NCBI GenBank assembly: GCA_004026145.2
Contig: CP034976.1
Span: 5,820,296-5,884,295 of the forward strand
Length of the DNA: 64,000 nucleotides
From: Takifugu bimaculatus
Lineage: Eukaryota > Chordata > Actinopteri > Tetraodontiformes > Tetraodontidae
Direction of reading: 5' to 3'
Position numbers and translations under genes: made by a program. The notes beneath the pieces were generated by a model, which was not told where the DNA came from, did no database searches, and saw nothing but the letters and a program-made list of their open reading frames with translations. This document shows, one piece after another, positions 1 to 13,400 of the stretch (position 1 is the stretch's first letter; every line of letters begins with the position of its first letter).

Positions 1-3000
1 ATTTTGTGGAATTCAATCAAGTTCCTCCTTGTCGACTCTAATCCACAGTGTCTCCGTGGAAACCGGTGCGCAAACGTCGACCTCTGCCTCACCCGCCCCG
101 ATGGGAAACGCGTATTTGACCCTGTTCACACGTCCGTGTATTACAGCACTTATCATTACTGAAATATGTGCTCAGCGTCACGGCCGAGGACTTCTGTCTT
201 CTCTCTGCGGTCTGCTAATGACGCTTTTCCGAAAGGTGGCGTGAAACAAAGATGATGTCCAGACGGAAGATGGATGCACCACAGACTTGCTGAAAAGGTG
301 TTTTTAAACTTCCACACTGTCTCCTCTTGTCTCACCCGTCTGATTACCCTGATGTCTATCACCTGCATCTGGTCCCTCACCTGTGTTGCATTGTCTCTCA
401 CCCCCCCACCCCCCCTCGGAAACATTGTGCTCATATATACGCCTTCTGGCTCGCCGCCATCTTCCCAGTCATTGTCGATATTGTTGTCTGTTCTGGAAAC
501 TTGAGATCTGTTTCCTGAGGCCAAGCTCATGATGTTAGCATTAGCAACCTCAAAATATTCCAGAGATCCAAATATTTAGTCCATCTGTGCTGTCAGGTTT
601 AAGGACAGCAAAATGATGGCCTGTATTTAAGCTAGTTTAGAATATTGTGTAAATTCATGAAACATTTGTCTGTCCGACATCAAAACCAATGAAAAATGCC
701 CTCATTGCTCTTGGGTCACATACAGTGAAGACCTGAATGCTTCTGACATCTGACGAGATGATTTAAAATATTGATAATGAGCAGAAACAGCTGCAAACGT
801 ACCAACTGGAAAAGTAAATGTTATACGTATGATTGTTGGGGGGGTGCACACTCATGTTTTTACTCAATTTAGTAGCTTAAAGTCCCAGAGACACTTCAGC
901 AATGGGTATAACCCCCCCCTCCCCCAGGTGACGCTCCTGTTGGACATGGAAACGGTTTCAGCACTGCACTACAGAGTTTCTATTAATTTTTTTTGGATTT
1001 TGGAAATGAGATGTTTTGATTTCCTTCTGGCTGAGAGGAAATAAAATGGGTTCAATCAGCGGCTGTCAAGAGTGTTGAGGGCAAAGGAGGGGCAGCTATA
1101 GGCTTTATACGACGCGCTAAAGTTAACGCGTTTCCAGGAACACCAGGGCCGGACCAAAAGGAGGGGAGGGGGGGGCGGCAAAGCGATGAAAGTGGATGGG
1201 AGAGGAGACGAGATGAAAGGGCAGAGGGATGGACAGAGGGACATGTGGAGGTAGAGGGAAACTGAGGCCGAGGGGGTGAAAAATAGTAAATTGAAAGGGG
1301 AAACCTTAAAACAGGAGATCACAGGAGAGGATGTGGCCTCAAATATGGGGCAAAAGTCACAAAGTAAAACCCAAAGTCTCACGTTTATTAGATGGTTAAA
1401 CAGTTTTCCTGGAAAACCACATACAGCAGTGTCATTATTGCATTACATCATATCTAATGTCAATTGTTTGTGTGCTTAGCTAAGTTTTGGTTAAAGTTTA
1501 GCCTTTGTAGATTTATAGGAAAAGTCTCAACCATCCTTCCCCCGAAACCGCGGCGCTCAATCAAATGTGGTTATAGGTTTTATAATATGTACATAATACA
1601 GTATACCAACATGTTCAGGAGCAGGATTCCCACAAACACGGTGATCTCTCTTAATATGTTCAAGAGTCTTATTTCAGTTAAGCTATGAGGATGCAGATAC
1701 TCATAAAAGGTGTTTTTAAGTGCAGAGGGGTCTTGTTTAAAGCAACACTTCTAAGATCTATGGTGGCACACTGACCTGTGGAAGGTGATTTTATTGAATG
1801 ATGGACCCATTAAAGACACATAAACCAGCAGGAAGATATACACCTGCGGGGGGGCTGAAAAAGCTCAAGAGGATTGAGTTTTAACAAGTGATTTCTGTGC
1901 ATTTAAACGGAGCTTTGCTCATTAATCATGTTACTGAGAAACAGATAAAACACAAGCTGACCAAGCTGACACTGAAAACCTGTGCTCATGTGTCGCGCAT
2001 GTGAGTTCCATCAGAATCTTTCTAAGAACCACCGATCGAGGAACTCTCACCAACGCTCACGGCCGACGACCAAACAGTGGCTGCGCGCCAGAAATCCGCC
2101 CATTAAACTCTTCTTAACTGCATCCACTTAACCTCAGAACAGCTGAAACCCAGCTGATGTGCAGCTAAACTTCTTTCAGATGAAATCAGCCAGCCAGTTG
2201 GACCGGGCTGAGGACGTTTCCCCCTCTGCTGATCACTCAAGCATTTCCCCCAGTCATAATTGCACTTTACATTTACATTAATTGTGGCCCGTTTTGTTGC
2301 CAGTAATGACGTGGTGATATAAGTGACATTTAAAACATAACATCGGTTCTAACAGTTCATTAGCCCGGTAAGAGCAGCGGCCTCAGCATCACCCAGCTTT
2401 TCCATGACTTCATAAATAATTGGCGCGCACACGCACGTGGCCGACTTAAGGTAAAGCAAATGTTGGTGAGTGTGAGCTGTGGGGAAGCCCCGTTAGCCGA
2501 GGAGAGCAGGTTTCTTAGAGGGGGGTACTGGTCTTTGATTGATCCCCAGCACCCCCCAGAATGAAAGTGACCGTCACATGTCAACTCATCCAGGACGCAT
2601 CGGTCACGATGATTAAATGAGGCGCGGTTTTTCAACACACGGTCCAAGTGCGGCGTCTGGAGAGCGTCGGCAGAGAGGACCGGACACGACAGGCTGCATG
2701 ATTGATGATGACGGGAGGGCGAAACCATCGTCTATTGTTCCTGTTCTTCCACTCCCCCTTGGACATGAAACCTCGCAGCCCTTGTGTCTCCCACCAGGAC
2801 GCGGTCCTCCGGCGCGCACGCCTCATGCTGGTTTGATGGCTTGCATCTGTGCTCCCATCCATCGGACTCGTTCGCGGGATTGTGGAGGCGACCTGTTCTC
2901 GTGATCTGTAATCTCAGCTCCACTGCGTCCCTGTTGATGAAGCGATTTAAACACTTTCCTCAATTTCTGCCGCAGAGACGCTTCAGTCTCGAGCGTCTCG

Positions 3001-6000
3001 CTCACGAGTGACGGTTCAGCTGCTTCGGTTTGGACGGTTCCGCGCTGCAGCGGTCTGTCATATCAACACATCACCAGGCTGCACGGCCCGTCTAACCCCT
3101 CAGCCGCTCCCGTACGCGCACACACTGGAAAATGTCTATTTCAACGCGCCCGCCTGCCAAACGCAGCTCCGCTGACTGGGAGCGTAAAATAAGGCAGATT
3201 AATGATGTGTGGGCTGTGATTCCAGCTCCTGCGGCTCTACCACCAGCTGCTGCACCCAGGCAGATGAGGCCTGCGTGGTTGCAGGTTAAACTCCAGTTTG
3301 GGAAAGAACCTGAATGCAGCGCCAATACAAATACAACAGGCGACGTGTGTGAAGCGGGCAGAGCGCTATAAAAAGAGGGATTTGCTTCCCTCTTTTGTCA
3401 TGATTGAATCATATAGCAGCAGGGTTAAGAGAGTGCTTTTGAAAAAAACTTTTGAGGACTAACGAGAACCATGGCTCCAAGTGGTCCAAACCTGGGCCTG
3501 AGCCTCTCTCCATCCACCACTAAATCAAATCCATCTCCAGCTTTAGCTGCTGGCTTTGCCTAATAAGCGAGTTCTGGTCCCAGTTGTCCCAGATCTAAAA
3601 AGCCTAATCCTCAGGTTTGGTAGTCTCAGGTTTTCTTGCTCCACATTCTCCACTTAGCAGAACCTACGTAGAATCGATCCAAATTTACCGCTCCGTCCAA
3701 TCCAAACAAGGCCCGGGCCAGGGTGCACTTTATAAGCTGATGTCAGCTAGCAACGAGGACAGATGGGACTCTGTGGTTCGGGCATCTGAGTGCGCACGTG
3801 CCCGGGCGTGTAAATTTTGAACGCATGTGTCATTCGGAACGGATCTCTGTCGGTCGTCAGTTTCTGGAGAGGAAGCTTTGATGCGGCCCCATGGGAAACA
3901 TTAGCCGAAGCGGCGGCGGCGCTAGCAGAATGGCATCATGGAGCGAGGCAACAGCAGGACAAAAGCACCTTTCTGGCTGGCCGACGCGCTCAGTGACAGG
4001 TTTTTCCATCAATGTCCTGATGTTTAAGTATCGACTAAATGGAAAATCTGCTTAAACTGTCAGTGATTAGCTCCCAGAGATTATCGCTGGAGCTCCAGGT
4101 AGCTTTCCGGTCAGGTTCTCTGGTCAGCAGCACGGAGCCTTGTGTCATATTTGGCCACGGCCAGCAGCTGCTTTAAGCTTGCTGTGCACGAACTGGTGAG
4201 AGGCAGGGAGCTGGCACATGGTTCCAAGCATCTGGACCTCTGCAGAGGACAAAGATGACACCAGATATAGGGCAACAGAGTGTATTTACCAAGTGATTAA
4301 TTCACCAAAAATGTGGACAAACAAAACACGGTCCCGCAGCGGAGAGAGAGGCAGGGCGGGGCGACGTTTATAGATCCAGCCCGACGTCACACAGCTGCCT
4401 TCGGTTTGTCCTCAGACCTGAACGCAGAAAGAAAACCACATCTGCTCGCGGTAGAAATGTGAACAATGAACAGCAAAGACACGTTTAAAGAAAATAACTG
4501 CCTCAGTCCAGCGTGCACACTGCCCACATCTCATGACTTTAACACATTTTCTGTCTGCAGACTCAATATCAGAAGCACTCTCTTCATCTACTTTCAGTTT
4601 TTTTTCTTCTTGTCTCTCCTTTTCCTGTAAACTCTCATTTTACAACCATCCTCTCATCCCCTCCATCCAATTCCCATTTCCCAGTCATCTTTCACTGATT
4701 GGGACACACACATGCATGCAGTTAGAGACATTTTCACAGAAATTAAAGGGCCACACCCCGGTGGAGTCATGCCTTGATGAATTGTGAGGTTTACGCCCTT
4801 ATTTTCTCTGGCTTGTGTTCAAATTGGACACAGTGGGCAACCAGCAATTTTCCCTTTAACTGATATTGATGAGGGTGATTTGAACACTTGCAGCCACGCA
4901 CACAAACACAAAACAGAGGCTGACACACACAGAAACAATGAGATTTACAGTCAGATGGATTATTTAATTCACCACATTACTCTCAGACTCATTGGTACAT
5001 GTTTTTCTTTCTGTTTTAGTGCGTATAAACCATCTTTTCCACCCTGCTTGAACAACAAAGAGTGTAAAAACAGGACAGAACCCCATTTTTCATTTGAAGC
5101 AGGTTCAATTTACACATATTACACATATTGCACATATTAATTTAAGTAACTAATCTGAAACGAAAGTGATGCATACACCCCCAATTTTTTTTTTAGTTAG
5201 TATCAATATTTATAAAAGAAAATCGATACCAAATGAGTAGCTTGTGAGTATCGATATATCGATACCACGGGATCGATCCTCCCATCCTTATGACAAAGCC
5301 CTGTCTAACATCAGGAGCCTGCGTCATTTGAGCAAGTGTGCGGGCAGGTTCCACCAACCCCCCTGAAAGTGTTGCCTTAAAGGTTAGGGAGCTGATCCGA
5401 ACCTGCTGCTCTGCTGCTTGTTTGCTTTGAGAGCCGGGGATTTTCCCCAGCAAGTTAATTAGACCAAGCAATGATGTCATAAGTGAAATTTGGGTCAGCT
5501 TCGTCAAGACGGCTGGTACTGGAGTGAGCAATTTCCACAAAGTTTAGCTAAGTAATTGCAGCATTTGACTGGTTTGGTGGACGGTCCTGCTTCAAGGCGC
5601 CCGGTAACAACCTATAATTCAGAGCGTTTAAGTTCACCTGCTCCCTCCCCTCACGCCTAATGTACATTTTAAGTCAGCACGTTGACATAAGTGCTATTTA
5701 CAATAAGTCATTAGCTGTACCTGAACTTCCCTCTCCCCCTAAACACCCCCATGCACGAGTGCGTTGCTGCAGCAACACAGACACGGGATGTCTTAATGTA
5801 ATGCATTTATACCTAAATCACAATGCCGGCTTTCTTTCTGAAGGAAGACACACATGCACACACACTCACACACACATACACGTGCACATGCTTCCCCAAT
5901 ATGTTCCTCATTGCAACAGGAAAAGTGACAAATCGCAGACCTTCTATCTCCACGCACAGCAGAATCTCCTCTCAAATCGGACTTCTTTTGAGTTTCCACA

Positions 6001-8069
6001 CATGGGCACGCACATGAGACGAATCCCGTCCCCGATCCTGTTCCCATGTGCGCTGCGGCTTCATAAGATTCTGCTCTAACAATGCAAAACTACAAAGCAG
6101 CATATTCTGGCTTGATGATAAGCGTGTGTGGCAGATTCGGGCTTTTCCCACTACCCTCTTATGGAAACGGGAACCTACGAACCCCACCAGGGAGAGAAAA
6201 ATGTATACATTACCCCCAAAGGAGAGACCCTCAGGAGTAATTAATAATTCATTGGGTGTGCAGCAGAAAAGGATGCGGGGAGGAAAGAAGATGTGACATT
6301 GCTGTTTTTTGCCCTGGCTATCAAACTGGAAACAGCCTGGTTGTGATTTCACAACACAAAAGGTAGCCTGTCCGTTGCTCCGCCGTAAAGCAACGCTGCA
6401 CCGCGGAGACGCGTCGATGACATAATGGCACTGCTGGAGCAGTGGGAGAGAGGCACTCCGGGATTAGGATGGGAAAATGGAAGCAAACCAGCGATAAATT
6501 TGAAAATAATACCCCCCTTTTAACCGGACAAGGCGCAATAAAGCCACCAGCATCTGGCTTTCGTCTGCAGTGGGAAAGGGTACAGACGTACCTCATACTT
6601 GGTCACGTGACCAAACAAGCAGTCACGGTTCATCGCGCTTAGCAGCTGGGACGTGACAACCAGGTGAAATGTGCAAATCTGAGCAAGAGGAGGTAGCATT
6701 TGGGTCAATGTGGAGGTGCTGCAAGGGGAGGAAATATAATTCTTTTTGATGTGGACGTTATTTTAATGCCTCTTAATGTAACGCAATGTACAGCAGTCAG
6801 TTAACGACCCATATAAACGACAATTCATCAGGTTTTGTGCCTGTCTAGAGTCTTTTAGCCTCATAGCTGCAGTGAAAAGCTGTGTGAGACCTTCTGCAGG
6901 TTCTTCCATAAATGAAAGTGCTGTTGCTTTCAGAATAAGGTGCACGTGACTCTGCTTCTTTGTAATGACTATTGGTCCAGAATATAAACAGGACACCTTA
7001 TCCCATCACTTTATCCAATGCTCGTGTAAATACTTTGGTGGTCGTCATCAATTATATCTGGACAGAATACAGCGTGTAACCACAACAACTTCTGACTCGT
7101 TTCAACCTCTGAAGCCAAAGTGAATAAGCTCAGGGTGTCCTGGGACTCCGGGGCCATTAACACTTGCTGGAACCCCCCTCGCATGCTTGGCCAAAACGCA
7201 ACCACGTGCAAACCGATCATTACTCTCCCAGTGTCTGACAATGAACTCATATGCATGCTACACTTTTCGGTAGCGTTAGCACCAAAGCAGCTAAAAAGGT
7301 TGGTGTTGGTGGCCGTCTCTCGTTAGCGGAGCCGTGCATTAGGTGCAGAGATGGGAGTGAGCGACATCTCCGCCATCGCCTGCAAAGACAAATGAGGCGT
7401 TAAAAACACAAAAAGCCCGTCATGTTTCCAGGACTTCTGCTGTCCTTGAGCTGAGCATCGCCAGATTTAGCCAGAGGAAGAAGCTGCTTACTTTCACTGC
7501 TGACCTCCAGCATGTCTGACATGGGAAAATGCATCATCGACGCCAACGCACCATTTCTGTTTTGGCAACCGTGTCTGCTGCGGGAAGATGCTCATGCGAT
7601 TGGTTTGCTAATAGAGTCGCGTGTCCCAAATTAGCAGAACGAGTTCCTCGATTACACCCCGAAAGGGGAAACGGGGGAGTTTTAATGGCGAAATGGCTTG
7701 AAAGATACTCTGCGGTGGTCAGGTCTTCCTTTGAAAAATAAACACAGGCTGGGCCGTTTATTTTCACTACGCCAGAGGAGAAGGGACGGAGAGAGTGAGA
7801 GAGGAAGAGAGAGAGAAAAGGAGAAGAGAAAGTGGCTTATTTATACCGTGGAAAAATAGGTTTGTTTTAACTCTGCTGTGTTAGCCCGTGGGGGGGTGCA
7901 GGAGAAAAAGGAAGGTGGACGGAACCATGAGAAGGAGTAACACAAGAAGGCAGATGTGAAACTTAAAGAAAACTCAGGGAGGAGAGAGAAAAAGAGGCTT
8001 GCGAGGAGCATATGTTCATGCTTAGCGTTGGGAAATCGGAGGATGAAACGTCAAATCCCACGAGGACCA
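1..8069. other. Intergenic, no gene recognised
   Basis: Only short random frames occur. A TATAAAA lies at 3367-3373 in a GC-richer patch (2600-3370) that might be an unassigned promoter. CA-rich imperfect sequence lies at 5849-5890 and a purine-rich stretch at 7780-7835. The tatcgata repeat is listed separately. Confidence 0.6.
5165..5295. mobile_element. Degenerate DNA-transposon-like repeat rich in tatcgata
   Basis: The motifs 'tagtatcaatatttat', 'aaatcgataccaaatgag', 'gagtatcgatatatcgatacc' and 'gggatcgatcctcccatcc' follow the pattern of widespread fish nonautonomous (hAT-like) repeats. No terminal repeats or target duplication could be fixed. Confidence 0.45.
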
Positions 8070-9245
8070 CCCCTGTGTCGCAGCCAAGTCTCTTATCCTC
8101 AGCACCCCCCTAGTTTCTGTCTGTTACAACACACACCCCCAGGGGTGAGTTACTATTACTATGAGGACAATCAATGCATTCGCGTCATCCCGACACCACT
8201 GGCCAGAGCGTCCCCGCCTCAGTGTGGGGAATATTAACGATACCGGTGCTGGGAGACGTGAAGGTAACGGTCAGGCTTAGATTTGACCCCCGACCTGCGA
8301 TCAGGGAGCAGACGGTGCTGACCGAAAGAACCCACTCACAAGTGACTGAAATGTGTTTCCTCAGCCTTCACGGAGGGAAACTCCGACAAGATCCGCCTCC
8401 GTGTCAGGAGGCTACCGCGAAATCAAACAAGACAACAACTGTTGCTGTTTACCTCCCGTCATCCGTATCGCAGCGACTCAATATAAAATCCCTGTTGGCG
8501 CTGGCGAGCATATGGAGGCCATACATGGACGGTGGGTGAATACTGGACATGGGTTTTGTTAGGAGGGAAACTCTTCGCTGTCGTGTCAGCTTTCTGTTCA
8601 AGCTTCTGGATTTGCTTTTCTTGATCCTTTGATATCTACGGTAACATAGAGAGAGGTGGATGGAAGAGTTGAAGAGAAAATCGTATAGCGGTATCTCAAA
8701 CACACTCAAGCTTTAGGAATGCAAGCATGTGCGCTCTGATCTTTTCATTGGTCTCAGATATGAAGCTACGATCTACGTCCAGGATAGCGGACAAGTTGGA
8801 GACATCATGGTAACCTCTAAGTTTATGCTAATCCTTGAAGAACGCTGCTGCTAACGTGGGGAATTTTGCTGTATCTCGTGCCAATGATTCCACTTTATCA
8901 GCTCAACTCAGCAGCGACCGCCTGCATTATCACCTCCAAATCTTCAAAACAGCTTGTTGCATAGTAGCCAACTTCCATTCTGATAAAGTTAGCATCATCT
9001 TAGCTCGCTTCAGCCAGCACCGACACAACACAATGCCATTTACTGAAGTGCAGCAGCTGATAAGGCACTATAAGGAGCAAAGCGCATAGGTATCAGCCAA
9101 TCACATTCAGATATATCAATACGCATGTTCAGCAGATGATAATTCCCCAAGCTGCGGCTGCAATGATTTACCGAGCCGTTTTACAGGCTGCGAAGGCCCG
9201 AAGTTAAATTTTATGCGCTGAACGCCAAGTTAAATCAAGGTAGGA
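8070..9245 (+). repeat. Direct tandem duplication, copy 1
   Basis: The 1.18-kb segment from 'cccctgtgtcgcagcc' to 'aaatcaaggtaggac' recurs immediately downstream with offset 1176. The copies differ by scattered substitutions and a few small indels, for example 'cgcgtcatcccgacacc' against 'cgcgttaccgacgcc', and a few extra bases near 9745. An 84-codon frame (8835-9089) is kept in both copies, but it matches no protein I know and is probably not a gene. Confidence 0.93.
8317..8378 (+). mobile_element. Short L2-type LINE fragment inside duplication copy 1
   Basis: The frame reads LTERTHSQVTEMCFLSLHGG, which resembles the conserved 'TERTRSRVQ..EMSFLRR' stretch near the C-terminus of the ORF2 protein in teleost L2-like LINEs. 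The copy at 9493-9554 is even closer (TERTRSQV). The fragment is only about 60 bp. Confidence 0.5.
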
Positions 9246-10424
9246 CCCCTGTGTCGCAGCCAAGTCTCTTATCCTCAGCACCCCCCTAGTTTCTGTCTGT
9301 TACAACACACACCCCCAGGGGTGAGTTACTATTACTATGAGGACAATCAATGCATTCGCGTTACCGACGCCATTGGCCAGAGCGTCCCCGCCTCAGTGTG
9401 GGGAATATTAACGATACCGGTGCTGGGAGACGTGAAGGTAAAGGTCAGGCTTAGATTTGACCCCCGACCTGCGATCGGGAGCAGACGGTGCTGACCGAAA
9501 GAACCCGCTCACAAGTGACTGAAATGTGTTTCCTCAGCCTTCACGGAGGGAAACTCCGACAAGATCCGCTTCCGTGTCAGGAGGCTACCGCGAAATCAAA
9601 CAAGACAACAACTGTTGCTGTTTACCTCCCGTCATCCGTATCACAGCGACTCAATATAAAATCCCTGTTGGCGCTGGGGAGCATATGGAGGCCATACATG
9701 GACGGTGGGTGAATACTGGACATGGGTTTTGTTAGGAGGGAAACCAGCCTCTTTGCTGTCGTGTCAGCTTTCTGTTCAAGCTTCTGGATTTGCTTTTCTT
9801 GATCCTTTGATATCTACGGTAACAGAGAGAGAGGTGGATGGAAGAGTTGAAGAGAAAATCGTATAGCGGTATCTCAAACACATGCAAGCTTTAGGAATGC
9901 AAGCATGTGCGCTCTGATCTTTTCATTGGTCTCAGATATGAAGCTACGATCTACGTCCAGGATAGCGGACAAGTTGGAGACATCATGGTAACCTCTAAGT
10001 TTATGCTAATCCTTGAAGAAAGCTGCTGCTAACGTGGGGAATTTTGCTGTATCTCGTGCCAATGATTCCACTTTATCAGCTCAACTCAGCAGCGATGGCC
10101 TGCATTATCACCTCCAAGTCTTCAAAACAGCTTGTTGCATAGTAGCTAACTTCCATTCTGATAAAGTTAGCATCATCTTAGCTCGCTTCAGCCAGCACCG
10201 ACACAACACAATGCCATTTACTGAAGTGCAGCAGCTGATAAGGCACTATAAGGAGCAAAGCGCATAGGTATCAGCCAATCACATTCAGATATATCAATAC
10301 GCATGTTCAGCAGATGATAATTCCCCAAGCTGCGGCTCCAATGATTTACCGAGCCGTTTTACAGGCTGCGAAGGCCCGAAGTTAAATTTTATGCACTGAA
10401 CGCCAAGTTAAATCAAGGTAGGAC
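9246..10424 (+). repeat. Direct tandem duplication, copy 2
   Basis: This is the second copy of the unit at 8070-9245, in the same orientation and with no spacer. The duplicate ends at 'aaatcaaggtaggac', after which the sequence is unique. The high identity implies a fairly recent event. Confidence 0.93.
9493..9554 (+). mobile_element. Short L2-type LINE fragment inside duplication copy 2
   Basis: This is the paralogous counterpart of the fragment in copy 1. It encodes LTERTRSQVTEMCFLSLHGG, so the LINE scrap predates the tandem duplication. Confidence 0.5.
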
Positions 10425-13400
10425 AAGTGTCAGCCGGTGCTCCAACCAGGCTGTGACCTTGTCTGGAGGCTGCTACAAGATATATGGCGTGTGGTTGAGA
10501 TGTTGCCTGCGCAGTACTTGAACTGGTACTTCACTTGAAAGTATTCCTCTGGGTTTCGTAAAATAAAGCAGAAGTTAAATAAAGTTGTAGAACTGTAAAA
10601 AGTTGATTTCTTACGGCCCCAGAGTGTGATTTGTTCATTTTCATGCGCTCTCGTTACAAGACCCAGATATCCAGGCACCTCCGAGCCAAATTACCCTGAC
10701 ATATGCATGTATGTAATGTACTGCAAAACGCTGCCTCGGATTTAATCAGCGTGCACGGCGCTGCAAGTGACAGTGTCCAGGATCATTGACTTAAACTGCT
10801 GTCATCTTAAATAGGACCGATAGGTTGCTAATGTACAGCTTAGTGAGATGATCCAGAGGCCCTCAGGAGATGCAAGGAGCAGATCTTTAATCTCAATCAA
10901 GCTGAGAAGTGAACAACAGCGCACGGCTCCTTTAGCACAATGCTGTTCACGTGCACTTTTGTGTGTTTTTAAGTCTCTCTTTCAGTGAGAAATTGATTTC
11001 CACTCTTAACTAATCTTCACAGTCTTTTTATGAATAATGTCTATTAGCTCAAAGAAAATGAAACTGTGACGTGGTGGAGACAAAGTCAAATTTGGGAACT
11101 GTCAAAAACAAAGCCATCAACCTTGCAGCCCAGTGCGGCCTGTTCACGCCCAGTAGGCGTTTGAACCATTTTGCTCTCGTTGCTGTTGCATGATGGGAAA
11201 CTAGATGTGACTCGGGTCAGCTGACTCAGATGAGCTCCGGTTTTTAGAAGATCTATGCCGCTAATCAGCGGATATAAAGCCCAAGCATTCTGTCTGAATT
11301 ACACTGAATCAAACCATTTACAATTTTAATTCAAGGCACTTCTCTTTGTGCACGTGTGCTGTGCCCGATTTCATGCATTGTTGCTTCTCACGTGTCAGGA
11401 GGTCACATGATCCCCGATGATTGGATAATTTCTGTCAAAGCTATTAAAATGTAGGACCAGATTTCCTCCATGTTTTTGTTTGACTTGACCAGTTCCTAGC
11501 ACCAGTTCGCTTACACTGGTGTTGCTCTTGGAATGTCCGGTTCAATCATTCCAGTCAAATGATGCCAGATTCCACTGAGCTGCGCCAAAAATCTTTGTAA
11601 GTCTGGATCAAACCTCAATTGGAGCTTGTTTAATTTAACCAAATCCGGCTTGTGGGTGATCGCCTGCAGGGCAGGTTGATGTCCATCTTTATTATGATGA
11701 AGCATCAGCTGGTGCCTTAAATACTTTAATGTCCAAATTTAATCTCATTAAATGCCGCAATACAATAACCAGATTTGGTAAGTCCCCTCCATTTTAATCC
11801 CTTTTGAAATGAAATGGGCAGCGCATCAATTATCACCTGAAAAGAGACAAATATAATTACCAGGTCTTCTCCTGATTTCATTTTGGAGCCCCACTGTTCC
11901 GCAGCCCCACCAGCACCAGCCGCAGGCGCGTCCCTGCTGATGTAATTAGCTATGCAAAGTTTGTTTGTGGGAGTCCCGCTGTTATTCAGCAAAAGGACAA
12001 AGCTTTCAGAAACACCACCCAGCTTGTTGCAATGGTTTCAAGAGATCTCTGGGTGGCTCCTGTAAACTCATCTCCAAAGATTGCAACTGGCCCTGGGTTA
12101 CGCTATGCTAATCAAGGCCGCGGTGAGAATGCAGCTGGTAGCAGTTAGCAGCTAACTCAAGAAAGAGCCACAACTGTAAACTTAAACCCTGAAGAAACAA
12201 CTCTCGTTCAGGATTCAAGCAGAAAGTAAAGGGCAACGGAAGATGTAGAAAACAGCAAACTCAAGTCGGACGCAGGAAGAAAAGTCAGGATGGAGACAAA
12301 CAGGTCAGGAAGAAGTGGTGTGAAAGATCAGATAACTGGGAAGGAGAATATCTGGGAGACAGAAGTTAAAGATCAGCAGGTTAGCGTCTGGGTTAGGGGG
12401 GAGGGGCTGGTCAAAGAAGCCCCGGGGTTATTTATCACTTCAAGCAGCCGTCCATCTCTCTCCGGACAGCTGTGGCTCTTCCAGGCTGACCTCTGGATGA
12501 AATAAACCTGCACTTCAGCAGTGTGGAACACAGACTCGGCACTTTATCTCCACCAGACCTACTGGGAAGGAACGAGAAAAGACTGACAGGCCTTCTCTTT
12601 AATGGCTGTGACAGCACCGTAAAGCCTTTCAACTTGAAAGGTGAGAAACTGCAATTTAAACACCATCCCCATTAGCAGATATGCATTCTTGTGTGCACGA
12701 CGCTGGCCGCAACACGGTGGCTCCTCTTTGAGCTTATCACCAACTTGGCAGGTATCCTGACGAACACCTGGTCAGAATGACAGCACTAAATGTTCCCTTT
12801 GTTGTGGGAAGTGACGCATGTGGAAGATGAGCTGATAGGCCTCTCTGTGGGTGTGCTGTGCTCCCTGTGGTCGGGTATGGGAGGGCTGGAGCTCACAGGA
12901 GAGCAACCTCTTGAAGATAAATGAATTTCGGTGACAGTCCTGCTCAGAATACCTGTAGAAGTCATCTTATTACACCGTCCACATTGACAGATCTGGCGAG
13001 GCTCTTATCCCTTTACTGGGAGGGAGCTCAACCAACGGAAGCCAGACAAACCAAAATGGATGGCTGGGAAACGCAATACTGATGGCTGGTTCCTAATAAA
13101 ACGGAGGAACCTGATTGCCAAAAAGAGAACTAAAACGCCCGTGAAGTCCCCGTGGATGGAGAAATGGTTCCAAAACAGTGTCCAAAGGACAATAATTGCC
13201 AGTAATTCGATGTGTAATGCGGTCCAAATATAAATGTGTTATAGGAACTGAAATCACATTCGAAATGAGAGCCCAGAGACAACGAACAGCCCTTTCAGAT
13301 TCTTTTTCCTCCGTTTTGCTGGAGGGTCAGAGCTGAACGGCGCCCTTTCATTTTCGCAGCTCTTTCATATTTTCCTTTCCAGCTGGTTTTGCAAACAGAG

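Noticed and set aside
8835..9089. 84-codon frame conserved in both tandem copies
   Set aside because: Conservation is explained by recent duplication; too short, with no known family or expression evidence.
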